Shown: piece after piece, positions 12,067-22,010 of the stretch
Numbering within the stretch: position 1 is the first letter of the stretch
Layout of the letters: each line of letters begins with the position of its first letter
Assembly: GCA_013372555.1 (NCBI GenBank)
Contig: JAAPAX010000001.1
Coordinates: 1,054,001 to 1,118,000 of the forward strand
Direction: 5' to 3'
DNA: 64,000 nucleotides
Source of the DNA: Elsinoe arachidis
Lineage: Eukaryota; Ascomycota; Dothideomycetes; Myriangiales; Elsinoaceae
Translations under genes and position numbers: made by a program
Notes under the pieces: generated by a model
What the model was told of the DNA's origin: nothing
What the model saw: only the letters and a program-made list of their open reading frames with translations
The model's database searches: none

Positions 12067-13829
12067 ATGGGTTTCCTCAACAAGGTCGTCAAGAACGACG
12101 CCATGAAGTCTGATCCCGCCGAGATCTATGGTTGGAGGGTCTTTGCCCTCACCGCATCTGCCTGTTTCGGTGGTGCGACCTTTGGTATCGATATTGGTAT
12201 GTATTGGCTTTCTTCGTCGACCGATCGAGTACTGACAATGCTCAGGTATCATCGGTGGCGTGCTCACTCTCCCTACCTTTGAGGCCGACTACAAGCTCCC
12301 ATCCACCAAGGTTGACCCAGTCGGTCGCGCCAACTTGTCCGCCAACATCGTTTCCACTCTCCAAGTTGGTTGCTTCGTCGGTGCCATCTTCGCTTCCTGG
12401 CTTGCCGACAAGCTCGGCCGTCGTCTTGCTATGCTCATTGCCGCCGCTGTTGTCACTGTTGGTTGTGTCTTCCAAGCCGCTGCCTCTGGTCAACTCCCCG
12501 TCATGTTCATCGGTCGCTTCATCGCTGGTTTGGGTGTAGGAGCTGCATCGGTCATCACACCTCTATACGTCACTGAGAACGCGCCTCGTGCCATTCGTGG
12601 TGGTTTGACTGGTATTTACCAGCTCTTCATCGCCACTGGTACCATGTTGGCATTTTGGACGAACTATGGCGCCATCATTCACTTGAAGGGCACCACCATG
12701 TACAGTATGTGAAGGTTCGGAATTGGGAAGTGCGCACAACTAACAGCATCATAGTCTTTCCACTTATCTCTCAGGCCTTCCCCGCCGTCACCCTCTTCAT
12801 CTGCATGTTCTTCTGCAAGGAATCACCAAGATGGCTTGCAAAGGCCGATCGATGGGAAGATGCCGAGAAAGTTCTTACCAACCTCCGTCAACTCCCCGCC
12901 GACCACCCATACATCCGCAACGAGCTCGGTGAGATCAGGGAGCAGCTCGAGCACGAAAGACGCTTGGTTGGTGGTGCCTCCTTCATGGATCTTCAGAGGG
13001 AGATGTGGCTCATTCCCGGCAATCGCAAGCGTGCACTCATCTCCGTCGGCCTAATGATCTGCCAACAGATGACCGGTACCAACGCCATCAACTGTGAGCA
13101 TATACACATACAAACTGATCCGGACATGACTAATTTCATACAGACTATGCTCCCCAGATCTTCAGGAATCTCGGTCTCGACTCGTCCAAGTCTGGTCTCT
13201 TCGCCACCGGTATCTACGGTGTAGTCAAGATGGTCGCCTGCGCATCTTTCCTCGTTTTCTGCGCCGACTCTCTCGGACGTCGCAGGTCGCTCCTTTGGAC
13301 CTCAATCGCCCAGGGCTGCTGCATGTTCTACGTCGGTATCTTCGTCCGCGTTGCTCCTCCCAAGGCCGGTCAGCCAGTACCTCCTGCTGGTTACTTCGCT
13401 CTGGTCTGCATTTTCCTGTTCGCCGCCTTCTTCCAATTCGGTTGGGGGCCATGCTGCTGGATCTACGTCTCTGAGATCCCTGCCGCCCGTCTTCGATCCA
13501 TGAATGTTGCTCTCGCCTCTGCCACCCAGTGGCTCTTCAACTTGGTCGTCGCCCGCGCCACTCCCAACATGCTCGCCACCGTTGGTAACGGTGGATACGG
13601 CGCCTTCCTCATCTACGGCTCCTTCTGTTTCTCCATGTTCTTCTTCGTCTGGTTCCTCATCCCAGAGACCAAGGGTCTATCGCTCGAGCGCATGGACGAC
13701 CTTTTCGGCATCACCGAGCTCGTCAAGAACATGGATGCCGACCGCGAGTCCGTCGGTGGTTCCTCGACCGAGAAGAACCACGGCAACGTCGAGGTCATCG
13801 AGGCTGCGCCAGCTCACGAGAGGAAGTAG
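12067..13829 (+). CDS. MFS sugar porter (hexose/quinate-type)
   Basis: Four exons: 12067..12196, 12246..12704, 12755..13093 and 13144..13829; 537 aa; all three introns are about 50 nt and phase-consistent. Sugar-porter signatures are clear: GIDIGIIGG in TM1, LADKLGRRLAML (loop 2-3), IGRFIAGLGVG before TM4, PLYVTENAPRAIRGG (PxYxxE), QQMTGTNAINYYAP in TM7, and PETKGLSLERMD after TM12. It is a plasma-membrane monosaccharide or quinate importer, probably proton-coupled. The N-terminal pattern (short soluble start, then EIYGWRVF) resembles fungal quinate permease and arabinose/hexose transporters; I cannot choose the substrate. C-rich third positions suggest high expression. It is the third gene of a loosely carbon-nutrition stretch with the xylanase. 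Confidence 0.92.
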
Positions 13830-14564
13830 ATGTAGATACCACGCTCTTGTCACGGTCGTTGTGTTTTACCTGCGTACTCTCTTGGCAGATATATACCTCT
13901 GTTCCAGGCCTTCTTGGTATCACGAACCAGTGCCACCAGAGGCGTCGGATAGTGTAATATATACTACTGCTCGAATCATGAATAATCTCTCACCAAACCA
14001 CAATTGTCCCTCCGTGCCTATTTCGTCGTACATAGAATCTCCTACCTTCCCCTTTCATCCAATTCGTGCCCCGACATCGCAAGATTCCGTGCAGATAATC
14101 TATCCAGCTGTTCTAGAATTGGCTTTGTCCGGCTTTTTCGGGCGCCACACAAACGCCGCACGTGGGACAGATGACCTCCATTCATGGATCGATTGGCAGG
14201 ACCCGCAGTCTGCACTACCACATACCATTTATTTCTGCGCCAGTCCTGCATAGCATCCCTCGGCACGACACCTGCCATCAATTCGCAAAACCACTCGAGC
14301 ACTACGCAAACGCCACGGCACCCGCCACCCGACGGTCTGGGTTCCCTGCACCAAGCACGAGTAAGCTCGCGCAAGCATAGTTCAGCTCGAGGATAGATTG
14401 ACGCGGCGTGCACCTGGAGTCCTAACGAGGGACGAGATCTGCATCTGCCCTGATTTGGGGGTGTTGTGTCACGGAGACGAAGCTATTTGGGTGAGGGAAT
14501 AGAGTGCAAGCGAGGAGGGCGGCGGGTCCAGATGGGGAGGGTTGGCCAATGATTTTGGGTGAGC
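13830..14564. other. intergenic, phytase promoter region
   Basis: The sugar-porter 3' end and the phytase promoter. It contains a CACGTGGG box. The last 100 bases before the phytase ATG are notably G-rich. No gene is seen. Confidence 0.55.
14159..14166 (+). promoter_or_regulatory. Pho4/NUC-1-type box CACGTGGG
   Basis: CACGTGGG about 400 nt upstream of the phytase start. This is the high-affinity form of the Pho4 site in yeast, and the Neurospora phosphate regulator NUC-1 binds CACGTG cores. Position before a phytase gene suggests phosphate-starvation control, but that is inference; plain CACGTG also occurs elsewhere in the window by chance. Confidence 0.4.
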
Positions 14565-16209
14565 ATGAAGTGGGACTTGTTGCTGTTTGGGCAGGGGAGG
14601 GTTAAATATGACTTGTTGCCCGGGGATGAGGGATGGGTTAGAGAAGGACGAAAGCGTAGAAGAAAGAAGGTACTTGGTATTGTCATGGCGCTGGTATTGC
14701 TTGCTGTTGCTGGGTTTGCGGTCAAGGGGTGAGTGGTCTTTCTTTCTCTTGTGTACATTGATACACATGGGAGCTATGGACATGGTTGAGCTGTTGATAT
14801 TGACTTGCTACAGGTATGCTGCCCCTACCGCTGCCTCCTGCGACTCTGTCGACAAGGGCTACCAATGCTCGACCGACATCTCCCACAATTGGGGCCAGTA
14901 CTCGCCTTGGTTCAGCGTCCCATCAACCATCTCCACCGCCCTACCTAGCGGATGCGAGTATCGAACCGTACAGGTCCTCTCCCGCCACGGCGCCCGCGAC
15001 CCTACCGCCTCCAAGACAAAGACCTACAACGCCACCATCACCAAACTCCAAGCCGCCGTCGACACCTTCACTGGCAAGTACGCCTTCCTCAACGACTACG
15101 TCTACACCCTCGGCGCCGACCAACTCACCCTCTTCGGCGAACAACAAATGATCAACTCGGGCATCCACTTCTACAACCGCTACTCCTCCCTCGCCCGCAA
15201 AGACACGCCCTTCATCCGAGCCTCAGGCGAAGACCGCGTCGTCGAATCCGCCCTCAACTGGACCCAAGGCTTCCACTCGGCCAAATCCTCATCCTCCTCC
15301 GACTCCTCCTCCCCCTACCCCATCCTCACCATCTCCGAAGCCGCCGGCCAAGCCAACCCCCTCAACCACGACCTCTGCACCACCTTCGAAACCGGCCCCT
15401 ACTCCACCATCGCCTCCGACGCCCAAGCGAAATGGGCCTCCATCTTCGTGCCCCCCATCCAATCCCGCCTCAACACCGACCTCGCCACCAACCTCACCCA
15501 AACAGACATCATCTCCCTCATGGACCTCTGCCCCTTCACCACCGTCGCCTCCCCCACCGGCACCCTCTCCCCCTTCTGCGCCCTCTTCACCCCCTCCGAA
15601 TTCGCCTCCTACGCCCACTACGAGTCCCTGAATAAATACTACGGCTACGGCGCCGGCAACCCCTTGGGTCCCACACAAGGCGTAGGCTTCACCAACGAAC
15701 TCATCGCCCGCCTCACGGAGCGGCCTGTGCAGGACAACACCAGCACGAACAAGACTCTCGACGGGGACAGCAAGACATTCCCGTTGAGCAGGAAGGTGTA
15801 TGCGGATTTCAGTCATGATAACGATATGACGGCTGTGATGTTTGCGTTGGGGTTGTTCGAGGGGTTGGCGCCGCTGAGCACGGATGGGGTTGATAGTGTG
15901 GGTGAGGGAGCGAGGTATAGCGCTGCGAACACGGTGCCGTTTGGGGCGAGGGTTTATGTGGAGTTGATGAGGTGCAAGGAGGAGAAGGGCAGGAGGGGAG
16001 CAGAGGCGGAGAAGAGAGGGGAGGGGTTGTGGAAGAGGAAGGATGCGGAGTTGGTGAGGGTGTTGGTGAATGATAGGGTTATGCCACTGCAGAATTGTGG
16101 GGCGGATAGGTTGGGGCGGTGTGAGTTGGGGAGGTGGGTGGAGAGTTTGAAGTTTGCGAGGACCGGGGGGAGGTGGGGGGAGTGTGGGATTAATGGGACG
16201 GTGGTGTGA
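14565..16209 (+). CDS. histidine-acid phosphatase, phytase (3-phytase type), membrane-anchored
   Basis: Exon 1 14565..14728 and exon 2 14814..16209 (85-nt intron, GTGAGT...CTACAG); 519 aa. The long unspliced frame hides the true N-terminus. Exon 1 encodes a short cytosolic part, a basic cluster RKRRRKK, then one hydrophobic segment (about residues 36-54), so the protein looks type II membrane-anchored or signal-anchored. The lumenal/extracellular part follows the fungal phytase plan: CDSVDKGYQC, HNWGQYSPWF, the nucleophile motif RHGARDP (about 112-118) and the proton-donor motif FSHDND. Histidine-acid phosphatases form a phospho-histidine intermediate; phytases release phosphate from inositol hexakisphosphate. 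C-terminal cysteines (NCGADRLGRC, GECGING) fit the family disulfides. Composition is C-rich in the first two thirds and sharply G-rich after about 15780. Confidence 0.9.
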
Positions 16210-16367
16210 GGTTGGATGGTGGGAGGGCTAGTTGGAAGGGAGAATTGAAGGGGCAAGCAAAAGTGCTCGAGCATGTTAGGGCGGCATAGCAAGTCATATT
16301 GATAACATGATTCATGATCTCGTCAGATATACAGATGCGTGGCCAATGACGCTGTGCTTGAACATGC

Positions 16368-17960
16368 TCAGATCTTCTGATCGAGCTTCTTCAACCACTT
16401 GTTCACGCCCTTCTCTACTCGTCCTATCCGGTCATCGAACCTCCCAGGCTTGTTCACCCCCGTCGCGTTTGCCTGCTGCTGAGTCTGAGCTTGGGGCCCT
16501 TGTTGACCTAGTGCGGCGGTGAGGCTTGCGTGACTGCCTATGTGTCCTCCAGGAGCCACCTCGGCCTCAGTAGGTCGATAGAACTGTTGATGTACCGCGA
16601 GGTCTTGCTGTTGTGGTCGCCCTGTTTGCGGACCCGAAGAGTAGGTGTAGTTTGAGAAGTTGGACGGAGCCATGCCTGCTGAAGGAGGTCCACCCGGCGG
16701 AGGTGGCGGAAAGCCAGTAGGCGTTTGCTGTGATGCGTAGCCCGGAGTGTGTACAGGCGTGTATTGATTGTATTGCGGCGACTGCATCGGACTGCCATAT
16801 GGCTGCTGCGGAATTGTGGCATACTGTGTCGTGGGCACCGAAGATTGTCTTTGCGGCTGTGGTGGACCTGGAAATACACTGGGTGTTTGTGGATGCGAAA
16901 GACTCGTTGGAGGAGAGCCTGGCGGTGGCGGTGGAAATGATCCTGGTGCGCCGCCTTGTGATTGTGTGGGAAAGTACGATTGTTGAGGAGTAAAAGCCTG
17001 TTGTTGGTAGGTTCCTTGTTGTGTCTGCTGAGCATACTGCACATTCGGTTGATCCATGACTGCCGCAGCTGCAAGACCTGTACCACCAACAGCTTCAGGC
17101 GGTGGCGGCGTCTTCTCCCGATGCGCTATAGGCTCCGGTTTCGAAGGCGCAGCAGGATTGTACGGTGCTGGTGCTGGCGCAGTAGCGGGAGTGGCAGACG
17201 TGGAAGAGTTCTGATTCGATGAACGAGACTCTCGTCCAGGAATTACAGACTGTGCCGTCGATGTTGTGTCTGCTCGCGGTCGATACGGATCCGTAATGGC
17301 CGCCTGCTCAAGCTGCTGAATCACTGGATGATGGGCATCCTGATGCTCGCTGTGCGCGCTGTGAGACACAGAAGTCTGTCGTGGAGCAGGTATATCCAAG
17401 CGCAGTTGGTGTTCCGTGAGGACTCTCCTGCTCGCATCCACGAACTTCCCAGCATCTTCCGCTGTCCAGAAATAGAGATCCAATGTGTGCAGTTTATACA
17501 AGTACTTCTGCTCCCTCCTCATGTCATGGATGGGCAAAGTCCATAGTGACTGGTCGTTCGCCTGCGGTGAAGCTGGTTTCGCTGGGATACCATCCACCGT
17601 GACCGTGACAAGATTCGGCTGCTTCTGGGCAAATGCGAGGATGATTGTGTCAAGATCTGGCGTCGTATGTCAGTCTCGAATCTCCAATTTCCATGCGAAG
17701 GACTTACGGCCACTGAAGGCGTCTTGTTCTGGCGTGCCGGCATGATTTGCTACCTCCAGTCTGCCTCTCCGCTGAATTGGGTTGTGGAACAAGTAGACGT
17801 ACGACCCACGACTGAACCGATCATGCTGTGGCCTCGAGCCAGGCGCGTTGACATAGTAATGTACATCGGCAAAGCTGTGCGACCATGAGCATAGCTCTCC
17901 ACTGTCCGAAGCGCGTGCTTACACTGTCAGCAGCAGCTCTTCACCGGGCTGCGGCGGCAT
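16368..17960 (-). CDS. conserved fungal protein with folded N-terminus and Pro/Gln-rich tail, function unknown
   Basis: Three exons: 17923..17960, 17708..17874 and 16368..17656; introns of 48 and 51 nt; 497 aa. The first about 160 residues look folded (TVFADVHYYVNAPG, SYVYLFHNPIQRRGRLEVANHAGTPEQDAFSG, then DTIILAFAQKQPNLVTVTVDG and a segment with LWTLPIHDMRREQKYLYKLHTLDLYFWT). The remainder is Gln/Pro/Gly/Ser-rich and probably disordered, ending in a charged helix-like WLKKLDQKI. I recognise the N-terminal block as conserved in Pezizomycotina but know no function. The splicing is well supported because the folded block is continuous only after both introns are removed. It is divergent from uS8m across about 560 bp. 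Confidence 0.8.
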
Positions 17961-18518
17961 CTCTGTGCAATTGCGGTTCTCTCTGGCTGTGCAAGAGATC
18001 CAGTATCTGAATGTAGGCTTGTATGAACTCAATTGACGCCTCGACGTAGTCGGTGCAAAGGTAGTGGAAGACCTGCTCTATACACAGCACAGAGATGAAC
18101 TTGGATATGAGCGCGAGGAGCATCGACGACTGCGACGCGGGCGCATCGGGGATGGCTCGGGTTATATAGGCGGACACAAGGCCGTATAGCGTCGCATGTG
18201 GTCGCCAAAGCGGTCCAAGGTCAGCTCCGGTGCCTGGTAATCGTTGTGGTCCAGGATGGCGTCGGCGCTTACAGCGCCCAATCGCAAGCATAGCACGAGA
18301 CAAGCCAAGGAAGAAGCGGAGGTGATGCGGCGGCGGCAGAATTGCCCGGCCTCACCGCCTTGGGACCTCAATGCTACTCCGATGAGCAAAAGTTCAAGCA
18401 ACCAGACACTCGACACCTCACGCGAAACGCTCCCCGATCCCCAATCCCGGACACATCTCAGTCGCCGTCTCCATCACCACTGGTCCCCATCCCCTAGCCC
18501 TGGGGCTACAAGCCCACC
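17961..18518. promoter_or_regulatory. shared divergent promoter region
   Basis: A 558-bp gap between the start codons of two divergent genes (a conserved unknown protein on - and uS8m on +). No gene is seen. A C-rich run directly precedes the uS8m ATG. Any regulatory sites must be shared or lie within a few hundred bases. Confidence 0.5.
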
Positions 18519-19172
18519 ATGTCCCTCGTCCAGCTCGCCAACGTCTGCTCGCATCTCCAAAACGCATCCCTCGCCCGCCTCGGCCTCACCTCAATCCCCC
18601 ACTCGCGCATGCACCTCAACCTCACCGTGCAACTCCAAAAACAAGGCTTCCTCTCTAACGTAGTCCTCGGCGGACCCGTGCCCCCACGAAAACTCCTCCC
18701 GCCCTCCAGCGAGCACGGCGAGCTCAAATTCCAAACCCCAAAAGCCCAACCCCAAACCGATGACTCCACCACCAGCACAGACGCAGAGGATGACTTCCCC
18801 TTGAACGAGCTCTTCCCCGCCACCAACCTCTCCCCCTCCTCCCAGCTGCTCCTCCGACAAGAAGCCCACCTCACCCCCTCGCTCGTCACACAAGCCAACC
18901 GCGCTTCACGTCGGTTATGGCTCGGCCTGAAATACTGGGACGGCGAGCCGGTGCTGCGCAAGATGAAGATGCTGAGCAAGCCGACGCAGAGGCTGTGGGT
19001 GACGCATGAGGATTTGAGCAAGATTGTAAGGGGGAAGAGGGCGAATTATATCGAGGGGTTGACGCGGATTGGGGAGTGTTTGTTTATATCGACGGACAAG
19101 GGGGTGATGGAGGCTAGGGAGTGTGTGGAGAGGAAGATTGGGGGGTTGGTGTTGTGTAGGGTTTGGGGATGA
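18519..19172 (+). CDS. MRPS8: mitochondrial small-subunit ribosomal protein uS8m
   Basis: Single exon, 217 aa. The opening MSLVQLANVCSHLQNASLARLG and the next block, about 30 residues in (LNLTVQLQKQGFLSNVV), match the uS8 family N-domain. After a low-complexity insert, the C-domain carries RRLWLGLKYWDGEPVLRKM, LWVTHEDLSKIV and the uS8 ending with a phrase like GVMEARECVERKIGG and LVLCRVWG. uS8 binds the central domain of small-subunit rRNA; this form should act in the mitoribosome. It is longer than bacterial S8 (about 130 aa) because of the insert, as is usual for fungal mitochondrial versions. No cleavable presequence is obvious. The first half is C-rich and the second half G-rich on the sense strand. 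Confidence 0.88.
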   Translation: MSLVQLANVCSHLQNASLARLGLTSIPHSRMHLNLTVQLQKQGFLSNVVLGGPVPPRKLLPPSSEHGELKFQTPKAQPQTDDSTTSTDAEDDFPLNELFPATNLSPSSQLLLRQEAHLTPSLVTQANRASRRLWLGLKYWDGEPVLRKMKMLSKPTQRLWVTHEDLSKIVRGKRANYIEGLTRIGECLFISTDKGVMEARECVERKIGGLVLCRVWG

Positions 19173-19895
19173 GGTGGTTTCATGCAGGGATGCACTGTCG
19201 GTGGAGGCGGTGGTGTGGACTGGCATGCCGAGGAGAAGGAGGTCAAAGGGGAGATGAGCAGAAGCTGTACATGGCATTGTGTAGTTTCTGGTCTGAGTAT
19301 GGCCAGTAAGACATGTCTCACGCTTCTATCATGTACATTATGTCCAAAGAGCATCTCAGCATAAGGATCAAATTCGAGCAGAGCCGCGTTGGGGCAAATC
19401 GCACTCATGCAAATATGACAAAGCTTCATCTGTCAACGTTCTCGATTGGACAATCTTATCTGATGACAACTCTCTACCCATTGACTGCCCCATGATTCCT
19501 CAGTGGCATCAGCTACATCTCTCTCTCCACAGCCATCGGGCTTTGCCCCCAAGTGCCGACACCCACAGTCGGCATATGACCCAACGATACCAGTGCGGAC
19601 ATCCCCACGCCCCCGCCACCATCCGATATCTTCTCCACCTCATGGAGATTGAAAATTGGACTCGTGTGTTCAGACCATGCTTGTTCCCCTCCATCTCGGC
19701 TCCTCGTTGACCCCTCCTTGACCGGCTCCACGCAACCACCATGACACCTCCAAGGAGTCCAAGCACGCTACTCGAAGTAGTGGCTTTCACGTTGTCTCTA
19801 GCACCACATGAGATTTTCCAGAGCGACTTTGCTGGACCCCTCGTCGATCGCTCAGGGTGGCGAAGCGCGGGATTCGTAGCTGAACGCATGCTTGT
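19173..19895. other. intergenic between convergent genes
   Basis: The 3' flanks of uS8m and of the GPI-type protein gene. No gene, tRNA or repeat is seen; short overlapping open frames look like chance. Confidence 0.55.
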
Positions 19896-21605
19896 CTAGA
19901 CTATCATCGCGACTGCGGCGAAGACAAAAGACAGCAGAAATGACATCCACGGCGTGCTAAAGCACAGTTGTGCGTTGCCAGTGTAGGGAAGCACCGTAGC
20001 GGTTGGGCTATCTGGGCCGGAAACGTCATTGGTGGTAGCTTGAGAACCAGATCCGGCTCCAGATGGAGCTGGAAATTTTGATCCTCCCTTGACGACTGCT
20101 CCGTCCTTAGGAGAGTTGCTGCCACTATAGCCTAGCCCGGTGGCAATCCATTTACCTATGTTCGAGACGAACATTCCGACGGATCCGCTACCTTGCTGTC
20201 CTGCACCAGTCCCACTATCACCAGAGTGTGCTGGCTGGATGACATGTCTTTCGACGCTGACCGGTATGTAGGTACCAAGAGCATCCATCGAGCCCGTTCG
20301 TGCAATCTCCGACAATGGGATGACAACGCTTAGAGTTCGGCCTTTCCGATCATTGAGGGGTGTCGCATTGTCGATATTTGCGTCTCCTGGCAATGCCGTA
20401 CTTACTAATGCGATATGGACCATCCCCAACCTGTCAAGCGAGACAACTCGATCTCGCACTGTGACAGGCGAGCCGCCAGGGCGTGCGGTCATGCCTCCAG
20501 GTAGAACGAGGTCTGTTACCGTCGAGAAGTGCTCAGAATGGACAAGCACATCCAGCGCGTCGACTGCGACTGCGGCAGCGGGATCGACTCCAACATGGTT
20601 GGCAGACAGATCACCAGAGTCATTCGCAGCAGCATCGGTGATGCTATTTGATGTGCTTGCTCCCACATCGTCCTCTGCGTTACTGACAGGTACTGGAGCA
20701 GGTTCGACCAAGTTAGGTCGAAAAGTTGTGGCAGACCCGGGGGCTGCGGTAACTCGTGGCAGAGACGGCGCAGGAGTGATGACAGGGGCAGCCACGACCG
20801 GCATGGAGGTCGGTACAACACCAGGCACCGTCAGAGGACCTCCTGCAGCAGCAGCCGGTACGGTTATGGTTTGAGTGAGGAAGTTTGCATAAGTGAGGCT
20901 GTTAGGTGCTGTTTCCCAGAGCAAGCTTGTACAATTCCTAAGCACATCCGCAATCTCCGGGTAGTATTTGGGTAACGATGGCATTCTTGCCCAAATGGTG
21001 TCCGACAAGGTCCAATCCTTCTCTGTATAGACCTTGGCGGTGGATAGATGAGTGGACCACCAGCCATCTGATGTCGGCCAGTACCATTTGAGATAGAGCA
21101 TGTTTCCAATAGATAGCTCCGTAGTTGGACCTGGGAAAGTGACGGTGTTGCTGGTCCATATCTTGTCCTCGTCGTATTTGATGTTTGGCATTGCACCGGT
21201 GAAGCTGCAGTCAGTTCCCATGTCGACAGCGTACCGCCAGTCCTTTTGTGAGAAATATGCATCTTGATCGCATGTAATGGACGTCGAACTCGCACTTTGG
21301 TTTGCGGTAACATATACGAACTTGGTTCCCACTGGTGGTGCTGTCGGATTCGGCACCCAAAGGTAGTAGACCGGACTCATATGTAAGATACATGAGTTGG
21401 GATCGATTGGTGTAGGCAATGCCGAGATATTGGACGACAGCCATGGTCCTACAGGGCCGCTGGGTATTGTTGTCGTATTTGCGACTGTCGTGGTATTTGC
21501 TGCGCAATTCCGGTCAGTATTGAACGATGTAAGGATATTAGCTCACTCACACCACATTGCTTTCAAGTATCGTCCGGGCGCAGACCGGTGTGAGAAAGCC
21601 ACCAT
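19896..21605 (-). CDS. putative GPI-anchored surface protein, function unknown
   Basis: Exon 1 21551..21605 and exon 2 19896..21499 (51-nt intron, GTGAGT...GCGCAG); 552 aa as modelled. An N-terminal Cys-containing region of about 200 residues (DPNSCILHMSPVYYLWVPN, then YLKWYWPTSDGWWS, and a later RNCTSLLWETAPNS) precedes a long Ala/Pro/Val/Ser/Thr-rich stalk. The C-terminus has a Ser/Gly spacer followed by a hydrophobic tail (STPWMSFLLSFVFAAVAMIV), typical of GPI attachment. A GPI protein needs a signal peptide, yet the modelled start (MVAFSHRSAPGRYLKAMW) is not hydrophobic. I think the 5' end is incomplete or mis-modelled and another exon lies upstream of 21605. The family is not one I can name. 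Confidence 0.6.
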
Positions 21606-22010
21606 AATTGGCGTAGAAGAGGGCCGAAACCCTTATACTATCATTGTAAAATCACGGCTTGATCGAGTTGCAAAGCTCGAGTCAAACCCTTGGTCCGTTC
21701 ATGGACTATTTGCTGATTGAGATGGCGTTTCGTGCTAGGACGAAAGAGGTGGGAGGTGCGGCTGTAGAAGATCGCCACAAGCGTGATTTCTTGGCCAATG
21801 GCCATCGGTGCCTGACTCTCCTATAGATGAAAGCGTAACCTTGATTGAGTGCTCCCTTGCTTTTAAAGTGCTGTCCCGCATGGAATTGCTCCAGATGAAA
21901 TCGCCAGAAATTGTACGGTGCGTGATCCGTGAAACATGACTCTCATGCTGACAAGGAATTTAACATGACACATTGATAGGCTCCATGATCTCGCGACAGG
22001 TCGGATCGCC
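21606..22010. other. intergenic, possible missing 5' exon
   Basis: About 400 bp upstream of the GPI-type gene and downstream of the multicopper oxidase. It may contain the missing signal-peptide exon of the GPI-type gene, but I could not identify one convincingly. Confidence 0.4.

Noticed and set aside
7782..13829. Possible metabolic gene cluster (two MFS genes with the xylanase)
   Set aside because: No synthase, regulator or dedicated tailoring enzyme is present, and the long gaps argue against a tight cluster.
15289..15816. A 175-codon minus-strand frame
   Set aside because: It is antisense to the C-rich phytase exon; its Gly/Val/Glu-rich composition is what the reverse of that exon must encode.
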